This document shows positions 47,701-57,200 of a stretch of DNA of 64,000 bases, in pieces (position 1 is the stretch's first letter; every line of letters starts with the position of its first letter). A program made the position numbers and the translations under genes. Below the pieces are notes generated by a model. That model was given only the letters and a program-made list of their open reading frames with translations, searched no databases and was not told the origin of the DNA. This DNA is from Takifugu bimaculatus (taxonomy: Eukaryota > Chordata > Actinopteri > Tetraodontiformes > Tetraodontidae): NCBI GenBank assembly GCA_004026145.2, contig SWLE01000457.1:94501-158500 (forward strand), given 5' to 3'.

Positions 47701-48643
47701 GTTCTCCAAACCTTCTGCCCAGTCCAGACTGAACTTCTGCACTGAGAAGGTTTTTCCAACGCCGGCGACACCGTTGGTCAGAACCACTCTGATGTGTCTC
47801 TGTTGCTCAGATAAGACTTTGAAGATGTCCTGGCACTTGATTGGAGTGTCCTGGATGTTGTTCTTGGAGGTTCTCTCAAGCTGTCTCACCTCATGTTGTG
47901 TGTCCACCTCCTCACTTTGTCCCTCAGTGATGTAGAGCTCAGTGTAGATCTTGTTCAGCAGGGTTCCACTTCCTGCTTCATGAGTTCCTTCAGTCACATG
48001 TTCACATCTTCTCTTCAGACTCATCTTATGACCTTCTATCACCTCCTGCAGATCACTTCCTGAACATAAGTAAACCAATGATTTCCATCTATAATAAATC
48101 ATCAACACAACTACAAATTCATGACATCACAAATTAAATCTCATATTGAACAGTTTTACTTTGTTTGGGCTTCATTTCAGCATCTCCAGATCTGCTTCCA
48201 GATTGTGAACAAGAGGACTCTCCTGGTGGAGCTGCCTGGTCCCAGTTTGATAGGATGTGCTCCCCCCTCTCACTATGAAACACATCTCTATTAGTCCTTT
48301 GATTTATAGGATGAAAGAACCTGATCAAGACTCAATATTGTTCCAGCATTTATGTCTGAATTCATCTTTCAGTTTAAACATGATTCTTGTTTCTAATCAA
48401 CAATATTCACATTAAGTCTGTAACTATATGACTGTCTGAGGTTTAAGTGTTAAACATCTCCAATAATAAACTCACAACCTGCTGCTGTTAATGTGACTAA
48501 CAGCTGCCACACAAACACATCATCCCGCTTTAGTTTTCTTACATTTCCTCTGAACTTCTGAAGTTTATTCCTCCATCTTTGGACCAGTTACTCTTCAGGG
48601 ACACCCAGCTGGGCACTGTGGACTCTGCTCTGTCCTTGTCCAT
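41798..48643 (-). CDS. NLR gene 4 (type B): FISNA-NACHT-LRR receptor
   Basis: Minus-strand NLR with exons 48644-48543 (ATG 48643), 48296-48160, 48059-46280 (FISNA-NACHT; GVAGVGKT, IFDGLDE), LRR exons 45354-45178, 45067-44894, 43064-42891, 42684-42511 and terminal 41978-41798 ending TAG. The coding sum of 2898 bp is exactly 966 codons (965 aa). It starts at MDKDRAES, lacking the type A first exon. The NACHT exon ends GCC GT rather than GCC GA, changing Glu to Val across the junction. The terminal exon joins the 5' side of one ancestral LRR exon (flank shared with 30568 in gene 3) to the 3' side of the last one, so gene 4 has five LRR exons against seven in gene 3. No internal stop found. Confidence 0.85.
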
Positions 48644-49118
48644 CCTGAGGAAACATCAGAAATAGTGATGAGACTGTGATGAAGGTAAATAATCTGTAGA
48701 GGTTGGAGTTAAATAATCCCAATTCACTGCATTTTTATCAAACAGGAACATTTCTAATCCATTCTGGATAACAACTGAATCACTAAATCAATGATGTCTC
48801 TGTATAATTTTCATGTTTTCAGAGTTTAAGCTGCTTTTTTTAACTGTTCCCTGCAGTGAGAAAAGAACTGGCCCCTTTTCCAGCCCCTCATCCTGCAGCA
48901 CTGAATGTGCTCTAAAGTTCTTTCCAGAGCAAACGTCTCTGCACTTGCAGCAACATGTTGTAGTCATGGATCCGTGAGGAGAACCGGATACAGGAAACGC
49001 CCCCACTTTGATCCCAAAACCCAACTGGTGGCCAACGGTGGTCCGGCAACGACGGGGACGCTGGTCCATCGGGCCGACAACACTGGTTTTCCACAGGCCA
49101 ACATGGTGAAAGGACTGT

Positions 49119-49491
49119 CTTCAGCTCAGCCACTAAATTATCTGGTGCTACATAAACATACTAGTCAGGACTTTTTAACTTCCCTCCTTTGTTCCCCTCT
49201 TCAATTATTTCTATGATCCAAGTCCTCAAAGATCACTGCTCTATTTAAAATAGATGAAAGAAATGACACCCACTCCTGCATTTCTTTCACAGTGGTTCCA
49301 CAACATAGAACAATAAACCACTGGGAGAAAACGTGCAACATGAACCCAAAATCCTGTTGGTGTCCTGTGATCCTGTGTGGATTTATTTAATTATTTTTAA
49401 AGTTTATTGTCTTAAATAATACCAAAATATCCCGCTGTAACCTGGACTGTTGAACAACTCTAATAACTTCATGAGCTTTTCACCTGTCACA
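49119..49491. other. Type B 5' intron of NLR gene 4
   Basis: Counterpart of 17341-17757 with several small deletions. No gene recognised. Confidence 0.45.
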
Positions 49492-49539
49492 AAAATGTCG
49501 CTCTTCCTGCTTCGTCTGAACAGAATACTTTCACTTTTA
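49492..49539 (-). promoter_or_regulatory. ISRE-like site and candidate leader exon, NLR gene 4
   Basis: Minus strand 49539-49527 reads TAAAAGTGAAAGT, one GAAAGT repeat fewer than in gene 2. The leader-like segment ends at a GACAG|GTGAAA donor (49494). A second module with a CAAG|GTGAGT donor lies at 49839-49890, as in gene 2. Confidence 0.4.
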
Positions 49540-50641
49540 AAACCTAATCACAGCTTTATGGCGTATATATTACTACCATTAAAGCATTCTGGGAGGGTTT
49601 AAAGTTCTTTTAGAATCAGTAGCAAAGAGCAGAAAAATAAACTAAACTTCACTTAGAAAGACTATTCAACTATAACTAAAGCCAGACTATCAGAATGTTA
49701 AATACGACCTATTCATTTATAATGTATAACGATGTTTTGTGATAAAACTAAATATGAAGTCTCATTGATTCAAATCTTGATTTTATCTCCAAACACAACT
49801 GTCAATTCTTTTCAATAATGCTCTTCGTTTCCACTCACCTTGTCGGTCTTCAGTCTTCCTGCTTAGTTTGAAAGGAATACTTTGATTAAACTCGTTTGTT
49901 GGGTTCCCAGTTTCTGGGACCGTTGTTGCTGGTGTCTACCTGCAGGGGGCGGGGAGGAGCCGCTCATCAGCCACAGCTGGCCCCGCAGACACACGCATCT
50001 GCGGTCTCTCTTCAATCTCCCGTTAGATTTAAGGACAGAACTCCCGTCTGCCAGCGGCGGAGTGTTTTCGGCCTCATCGCCAAACCCTGACTTCTGTGGC
50101 TTGACTATTTTTGAGAGTTTTCCTCGCGGACTTGTTTTGGACTCTCTCGAGGTCTCTCCGCCTCTCTGTGAACGCGGACCGAACTGTTCTTGTTCACTTT
50201 AAAATAAAGACGCTTCTCGGACACCATTCTCCGCCATTATTCAACCTGCTTAAATAAATAAGATTTATGATGCTTGACAGATTTGAAAGACTTGTAAAAG
50301 CAGCAGATTTCTGCAGCCCTGGAGTCCAGGAGGAGCAGCAGAGGTCAGAATGTGTCGGAGCGCGTTTAACTATTGTCTGCAGTTCCACGCGTGTCCACCG
50401 GGTGGCGGTAAAGCACCACATGATATTTCTCCTTTTTGGAACTTCTTCAGCTGCGTTGAGCTTTAAATCTTCACCTGTCGCTCCCTTTAAGCTCTAAACT
50501 TTGCGGTTCTGTGTGTAGTTTGTTGGTTTAAATATTTTTGATGAATTATGATGAAAATGACTGAAACTGTCAATGACCAATGGAAAGTTCGTCCATTGTT
50601 CTACTGCGTCACACATTTTCATTATTTGTCATTTTTGGGTC
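49540..50641. other. Upstream flank of NLR gene 4
   Basis: Counterpart of 17816-18904, including the second leader module at 49839-49890 and a GC-richer block at 49900-50220. Open frames are not conserved in frame between the two copies. Confidence 0.45.
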
Positions 50642-50764
50642 TAAACTGGGCCAGTTCTGTGAGCTGTTTTGCTTTTTCTGTGCACCAGATGTTCCAGGCA
50701 GGTTCCATCATCGGACACAGACGGAGACGGGTCACGTGACAACAGTCAGCCTTTAGTTCTTTAT
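50642..50764. repeat. 123-bp direct copy flanking the HECT/integrase block (left)
   Basis: Matches 53452-53574 over the same 123 bp and also 18905 onward. Too long for a target-site duplication. Confidence 0.75.
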
Positions 50765-50768
50765 GAAT

Positions 50769-51007
50769 AAGTAATTTGCCTTTTATTTCACTCATTCACT
50801 TATACATATGTATATGCTTAAAATTATCATTTATTTTACCAATTTCCATAGGAGTCAGTTCTGGATGGAGCTATTTGCAGACCTTAGAGACGCCGGATAC
50901 TTCAACGGGAGTCATGAGCATCAGTGTTTACTGAGATACTGCTTTGGTGATGTCATTCAGAAGGACTTGGATGAGTTGTTGGATTGTGGAACAGTCACAG
51001 GATCCGG
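50769..51007 (+). repeat. Inverted repeat arm 1 with integrase-core exon
   Basis: 239-bp arm that reads, in reverse complement, the same as 51941-52179 as far as I can see. It contains an intron end (TTTCCATAG) and an exon coding SQFWMELFADLRDAGYFNG...IQKDLDELLD, which resembles the C-terminal part of the integrase-core (rve_3-like) proteins found as repeats in fish genomes. Confidence 0.8.
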
Positions 51008-51156
51008 AAGAAGTTTTGATGTTTGCCACAGGGCTGACATCACTCCCTCCTATTGGGTCGGAACTGTTGCCAAAAATTGAGTTCCTGGATGGCTCTCCAT
51101 TCCCAATGTCAAATACTTGTTCTAACTTGTTGAAATTACCAATCCTGGATTCCTAG
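51002..51156 (+). pseudogene. HECT C-lobe-like fragment
   Basis: Frame from 51002 to a TAG at 51156 reads EEVLMFATGLTSLPPIG, then IEFLDGSPFPMSNTCSNLLKLPI. This matches the end of HECT ubiquitin-ligase domains, where the Cys in NTCSNLLKLP would accept ubiquitin. It is fused in frame or nearly so to the integrase-core exon on its left. The usual residues after LP-Y are missing. A fragment, probably not functional. Confidence 0.65.
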
Positions 51157-51940
51157 AGTGTGTTTAAGGCACAAATGGACTTTGGAATTCAAAATAGTCC
51201 AGGATTTGGCTGTTTATGAGCCATATTGGACTCAAATGTTTATTGTTCTGCTGTTATGCCGTTGTCATTGGTGCACCTAAAGGTGCAGTTCCAAGTGTTT
51301 TGATGTTAAAGTAAGAGGCTGTTAAGTGATGTTAAAGATGTGTTTTGTTGCAGGTGTTTGATGTTAAAGTAAGAGGCTGTTTTGTTTTATTTGGGGGGGG
51401 GGGGGGGTTCATCATTCTGAAACTGTTTACTGTTCATGAAACAGTAGTGCACGATTTTATCTATTAAAAAAAAAGGGAATCCATGCTCATTACTACGCAT
51501 TATGTTTATTCATATTTCCCACTTTAAAATAATGATGCTGCAGGTGACAAATTAAGACACTTTGTGTACAAGTTACACCTTTATAATGTCTTTTCAATCA
51601 TAGCTGAGTAATTTCTCTTAGTTTCAGATACAGCTCAGTTGCAGACTGCCAGTACTCTGCCTTCTGTAAATGATTGCTCTGCATGGCCAAGTCCAGGTAC
51701 TCCTGCATGTTTGCATCCCCACATGGAGCTCTTGTCAGGGGAGCCTCAGGAAAAGCATCCAGTTGAGTCTGTTCAATTTGAAATCCACAGTCTCTGGAGT
51801 CAAACCTATGTTACACAGAAGATATTATATTTATTTGAAAAACAAAATTACTGCAGACAATCTACCATCAAATATTACCGGTGTGGTAAGTAGTAGAGCT
51901 CATTGGGCACTCCTCCTGGACATGATGCTGTTTTGGAGGG
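51157..51940. other. Centre of the palindromic block
   Basis: Single-copy loop between the inverted arms. It holds a duplicated segment (TGATGTTAAAGTAAGAGGCTG at 51301 and about 51359), a poly-G run near 51393, and AT-rich DNA. Plus-strand frame 51639-51893 (STLPSVNDCSAWPSPG) shows no clear family. Confidence 0.5.
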
Positions 51941-52179
51941 CCGGATCCTGTGACTGTTCCACAATCCAACAACTCATCCAAGTCCTTCTGAATGACATCA
52001 CCAAAGCAGTATCTCAGTAAACACTGATGCTCATGACTCCCGTTGAAGTATCCGGCGTCTCTAAGGTCTGCAAATAGCTCCATCCAGAACTGACTCCTAT
52101 GGAAATTGGTAAAATAAATGATAATTTTAAGCATATACATATGTATAAGTGAATGAGTGAAATAAAAGGCAAATTACTT
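51941..52179 (-). repeat. Inverted repeat arm 2 with integrase-core exon
   Basis: Reverse complement of 50769-51007. On this strand the exon at 52096 is preceded by an intron and by the exon 52239-52196, which codes NQRIESWWSIFRKG. The splice phase between the two is consistent. NQRIESWW is the conserved Glu-bearing stretch of this integrase-core family. Confidence 0.8.
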
Positions 52180-52195
52180 GATGAAGGCCATTTAC

Positions 52196-52951
52196 CTCCC
52201 CTTTCTGAATATGGACCACCAGGACTCAATCCTCTGGTTTTAGTCGCTTTTCAGAGTGGCACAGAACTGGGGTGAGCAAAGAAGGGTGTTGCTGTAGTGC
52301 TGTCAGAAACTGAAGGGCTGAAAGGCCATCTTTGAATCTACAAAGTGAACACAAACACTTTCACTGCTGTGTAGTGCCAACAGCAACAACCAATTAAACT
52401 ATCTAAATTGTATTATCTTAAATTTATATATTTTATAAGGTTATATTTGTTTGTTATATTGAGTATTTATAGATTAGCATAAGGCAGAGAATGGAGAGAC
52501 AGACATCATATAGGCTAGCAGTTGTAACATCATAGATATACAGTACATGCCATGAGACATTTCAAGCAAATTTAATTTTTTGGGGGGTGGGTGGAACGAC
52601 AAAAAACAAATGAAAATTTAACTTACCTGTCAATTACAGATGACTTGCGGTCAATAACATACCATCGGACGTAGTCTGCCACAATGTCCTTCTTGTCTTC
52701 AGTTAGAAAGTTAGCAGCCGCTAACCAATGGTACAGCTGATTCACGTTGTACGTACTTCAGATAGCGACGGCTATGCTACACTTTGCTTAGCATTAACAG
52801 GCTGTTGAGACGTCCCCGGTACGGCTGGTTCTTCAGTCTGTGCTGCGGCATTTAAAAACGCCAAAGACCGACCACAGAAACCACAAATCGGCGTCAACCT
52901 GCTCAAATGTTTGCCACAAAACGGGCAAAAGGCCACTTGCATGTCGTCCAT
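52196..52951 (-). pseudogene. HECT-type gene fragment: zinc-ribbon start and N-lobe exons
   Basis: Minus strand. ATG at 52951 opens a 59-residue frame with a two-CxxC zinc-ribbon-like start (FCPFCGKHLSRL, ICGFCGRSLAFL), ending at TAG 52774-52772. Exon 52736-52627 codes LYHWLAAANFLTEDKKDI and RWYVIDRKSSVIDR with a GTAAGT donor. Exon from 52337 codes FKDGLSALQFLTALQQHP and LLTPVLCHSEKRLK, HECT N-lobe-like, and stops at 52226, where the integrase-core exon overlaps it in another frame. These pieces look like one fish HECT-domain repeat gene interrupted by an integrase fragment. Confidence 0.55.
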
Positions 52952-53024
52952 CCTGCGTCATGATGAAGTCCGTACCCGCTTTCGATTAAAATGATGGTAA
53001 TTCCCTTTCCGGCTGAAAGAGTAA

Positions 53025-53109
53025 GTTGGTAATACCCTTTCCGTAAGAAAAGTAACTTGTAATTTTGTTTTCTGCGGCTGCTTTTTCTTACGGAAAGGGT
53101 ATTACCAAC
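53025..53109. repeat. 27-bp perfect inverted repeat (hairpin)
   Basis: 53025-53051 and 53083-53109 are exact reverse complements (GTTGGTAATACCCTTTCCGT...) with a 31-bp loop. A related AATTCCCTTTCCGG motif occurs on both outer sides (about 52999 and 53189). Likely part of a small inverted-repeat element. Confidence 0.8.
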
Positions 53110-53111
53110 TG

Positions 53112-53170
53112 TACCGACGGAACGCATCCATTGGCCCAATTATACCGACGGAACGCATCCATTGGCCCAA
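53112..53170. repeat. Two copies of a 28-bp repeat
   Basis: TACCGACGGAACGCATCCAT plus TGGCCCAA, repeated at a 31-bp period. Confidence 0.85.
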
Positions 53171-53223
53171 ACGTACCAAGGGTCGGTAATTCCCTTTCCG
53201 GTAGAAAATCCTACTTGCAAATT

Positions 53224-53440
53224 TGTTTCCGCAGCTTGTTAAAGTGTTTCGTTACTTGTGAATTTGTTTCAGCCGCTTGTAAAAGTGTTTCGGTACTTGT
53301 AAATTTGTTTCAGCCGCTTGTAAAAGTGTTTCGTCATTTGTAAATTTGTTTCAGCCGCTTGTTAAAGTGTTTCGTCATTGTTAAAGTGTTTCGTCATTTG
53401 TAAATGTTGTCATCCGATTGTTAAAGTGTTTTGCACCTCT
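53224..53440. repeat. About 41-bp tandem repeats
   Basis: Degenerate tandem units of CGCTTGTAAAAGTGTTTCGT followed by CATTTGTAAATTTGTTTCAG. Four to five copies, the last ones shortened. Confidence 0.75.
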
Positions 53441-53451
53441 CGGCCACCGTA

Positions 53452-53656
53452 TAAACTGGACCAGTTCTGTGAGCTGTTTTGCTTTTTCTGTGGACCAGAT
53501 GTTCCAGGCAGGTTCCATCATCGGACACAGACGGAGACAGGTCACGTGACAACAGTCAGCCTTTAGTTCTTTATTACAGGAGGATCTGGTTTATATACAG
53601 ACACGTATCTACAAAATACTAAAAAGTCTATGAACCCAAAGTACTAAAAAGTCTAC
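53452..53656. repeat. Type B unit end, second copy
   Basis: Continues the type B flank beyond the HECT/integrase block, matching 18905-19110 to AAAAGTCTAC. Here it goes on into GTCCACGCACACGCG instead of the LINE. Confidence 0.7.
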
Positions 53657-53726
53657 GTCCACGCACACGCGTGTATTAAGTGTTTATACCCACGTGTGCG
53701 CGTACGTGCACACTGTATATTCATCT

Positions 53727-54172
53727 TATCACTCCCGTCAGAGAAGCACGGACCACAGTTCTTTTGACACAGATGATTTATTGGCACGACATCACCGTAA
53801 ACGCCATCACCACCGTCGAACTGTTTAGCACAACACACAATTAAACAGGTTTCACATATACAACACGTACAAACGCAACAGATTACCTCGCTGGCTGCAC
53901 CCCTGAGGGAATGAGTCCACCATGAGCAAAGAAAAACGTCTTAAAAAGAATGTCTTCTGCAACTTCCTCTTCTTGCAGTATTACCTCAAATAAAAGTTCG
54001 TGGAGTGGAGTACCACATTAAAGGTCCGTCACTAAACAAAGAACAGAAACCACTTCCGCCTGTATGATGTGTTAAATAAAAGAATTAAATATTCATAAAA
54101 ATAAACAATGTTAAATAAAATATTCTACAGACATAAAATGACAACATAAATGATATTTATGGCAGTTAAACT
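53727..54172 (-). repeat. BEL/Pao 3' LTR
   Basis: 446 bp matching 60733-61189 with an 11-bp gap and about four substitutions by eye. It lies downstream of the minus-strand pol and is preceded on that strand by a purine stretch (GGTGGGAG). Contains AATAAA-type signals. Confidence 0.85.
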
Positions 54173-54269
54173 CCCACCAAATCACAGTTATTGTGATTTC
54201 AATACACACTTTACACCTTTGCTACAACCTTACGTTTTAACGTAACATTTAACGTAACAAGTGAACTAT

Positions 54270-57200
54270 GACACTTATTCTGCTTCAACCAATACAACAA
54301 TCCCATCTGCACTGGGATACACTTCTGTCACCCTTGCCAGTTTCCACTGATTTCTTGGAGAACTGTCCTCACAAATGATAACTATGTCATCAACCTTTGT
54401 ATCTCTCTTATCTGTTTGCTAGATTTGTCTCTGCTGAAGATTAAGGAGATATTCTTTCCTCCACCTAACCCAAAACTCATTTGACAGAAACTGCACCTGT
54501 CGCCACCTCTTACGTAAATACAGATCCTGCTTCACAAATTGACCAGGAGGGGGATACACTATGCTAGACTTCATCATGAGAATGTGGTTGGGAGTCAAAG
54601 GTTCGACACTTGTGGGATCATTTAAGTGTTCAATTGTTAGAGGTCTGCTGTTTATAACAGCCATCACCTCATACAGAAATGTGCGAAGTGAAGCAGTGTC
54701 AAGTCTTTTAGCAGATTCATCCAGGATTGCAGTGAGAACACTTCTGATTGTCCTTATTTGTCTGTCCCATACACCTCCCATATGGCTTGATGATGGGGTG
54801 TTCATTAGGAACTCACATCCATATCCCTTCATTTGTTCATGGTTCAGATCTTTCATTGCATTCATGAACTCTCTTTTCGCCCCTACAAAGTTTGTGCCTT
54901 GATCACATCTCAGCTGTCTCACATTCCCACGGATTGCAATGAATGTGCGCAGCGCATTGATGAAAGCATCTGTGGTAAGATCATCCAACATTTCTATATG
55001 TACGGCTCTTGAACACATACATGTAAAAAGGAGACCATATTTCTTGAGTTCTTTTCTTGCTTCCTTCATGTAGAATGGTCCAAAGCAATCTAGGCCACAA
55101 TATGTAAATGGAGGAGTACTTTCCATCCTGTCTTCTGGCAAATCTGCCATCTTTGGATCTTGTGTGTTTCTTCTGTACTTTCTGCACATCATACATTTGT
55201 GGATGTGTGAGGCAACTGCACTACTGCAGCCTATGATCCATATTCCACTCGATCTTAGTTCATTTACAGTTATGCCTCTTCCTTGATGATGCACCTTTTG
55301 GTGGTAATGCTTGATAAGTAAAGAAGATACATGGCTTGTCTTAGGCAAAATGACAGGATGCTTGACATGTGGGTGAAGACTCGACCTTGTCAAACGTCCT
55401 CCTACCCTGAGCACACCATGCTCATCCAAGAATGGACTTAGCTTGTGTAAGTTGTTTGTTTTATCCTTAGGTCTTACTTCCTTGCATTGCTTTATACCTT
55501 TGATCTCAGAGTTGAATGCTTCCTCTTGGACCAGTTTAATAATGAAAAGCTCCGCTTCCTGTCTTTCTTCAATGTTTGTGGTTTCATTAGTCTTAGCTTT
55601 GAGACCCTTTCTTTGCTGTACATATCTTTTAAGACAGGCGATGGCTTTCACAGCTCTTCTCCAGTCAGAAAACTTTGATAAACAATCAAGCAAAGACTTC
55701 TCTTCCTTTGCTTTTGTGTTTAGAACCTGAACTTTCCGTAGCTCTGGATCATCATCTTGGATTTCTCCCACCTTGATATTTCCTGCAGGTAGGTCCTGTT
55801 TCCATAGAAATTCTGGGCCAGTGAGCCAATTTGAACTGACAAGCTGATGTGCCATCAGGCCCCTTGAAGCGTGATCTGCTGGGTTATCTTCAGATTTCAC
55901 ATACTGCCATTGCTCAGCATCAGTGATGGACTTAATTCTTTGGATTCTGTTTGTGACAAACACTTGAAACCTTTTGGCATCATTGTTTATATATCCAAGA
56001 ACGACCTTGGAGTCTGTCCAGAAATATTCTTGAAGACCATCTATATCAAGCTCATTTCTGAGCATGACACTCATCTTTGCTGCTACCACCGCTGCAGACA
56101 ACTCAAGGCGCGGTATAGTAGTGACTTTGGTGGGAGCAACACGCGCTTTCGCCATCACTAGCGAGCAATGAACCTCTCCCTCAGCACTAACTGCTCTGAG
56201 ATAACTACACTCACCATAACCTGTGACGCTGGCGTCGGAAAAGTGATGGAGTTCGTACTTCTCAACATCTGTGAACCTTTCTGGAATGTAACATCTCCTA
56301 ATTTTTACACTAGATAAATTCTGAAGATCTTGTAGCCATAACTCCCACTGTGATCTGAGCTCTTCAGGGAGTGGCTCATCCCAGTCAACTTTGTCTCGAC
56401 ACATTTGTTGTAAAAGCAGTTTTCCACGGAGGATGAATGGTGCAACAAACCCTAATGGGTCATAGATGGAAGCTACAGTGGATAACACGGCTCTTCTGGT
56501 CAGTGGGCGTTCCTTGACAGTAACTCTGTACTGAAAATCATCAGAGAAGACGCACCACTGCACGCCGAGTGCACGTTCCATCAGTGGCTCTCCCAAAGCC
56601 ATATCCAGGTTTTTCACGCTTTCTGCACACTCTTCCTTGGGTATCGACTTTAACACTTTGTCACTGTTGGAGATGAACTTGTGTAGCCTCAACTTGCCTA
56701 CACTGCAAAGCTTCCTAGCTTCTTCGACAAGCTGGATAGCCTCTGAGTCAGACATCACACTCACAAGCCCATCATCCACATAAAAATTCTGCTGAACAAA
56801 TTTCACAGTGTCTTGACTAACCTGGTCTTGACCTTCAAGAGCTATGTGTTTCAGACCAAAATTGGCACACCCAGGTGAAGAGGCTGCCCCAAAGAGATGA
56901 ACTCTCATCCGAAAAACTGATGGTGGAGACTCAAGATCACCATTCTCCCACCATAAGAACCTCAAGTAGTCTTGGTCCTCAGGTCTCACATGGAACTGAT
57001 GAAACAATCGTTCCACATCGCAAATAACAGCAACAGGGCCCTTACGGAATCTGCAAAGGACACCCACCAGGCTGTTTGTTAGATCTGGTCCAGTAAGGTG
57101 ATCATTCAATGATGTGTCCTGGAACCTCGCTGAGCAATCGAAGACTACACGAATTTTCCCAGGCTTTTGAGGGTGGTATACCCCATGGTGGGGAATATAC

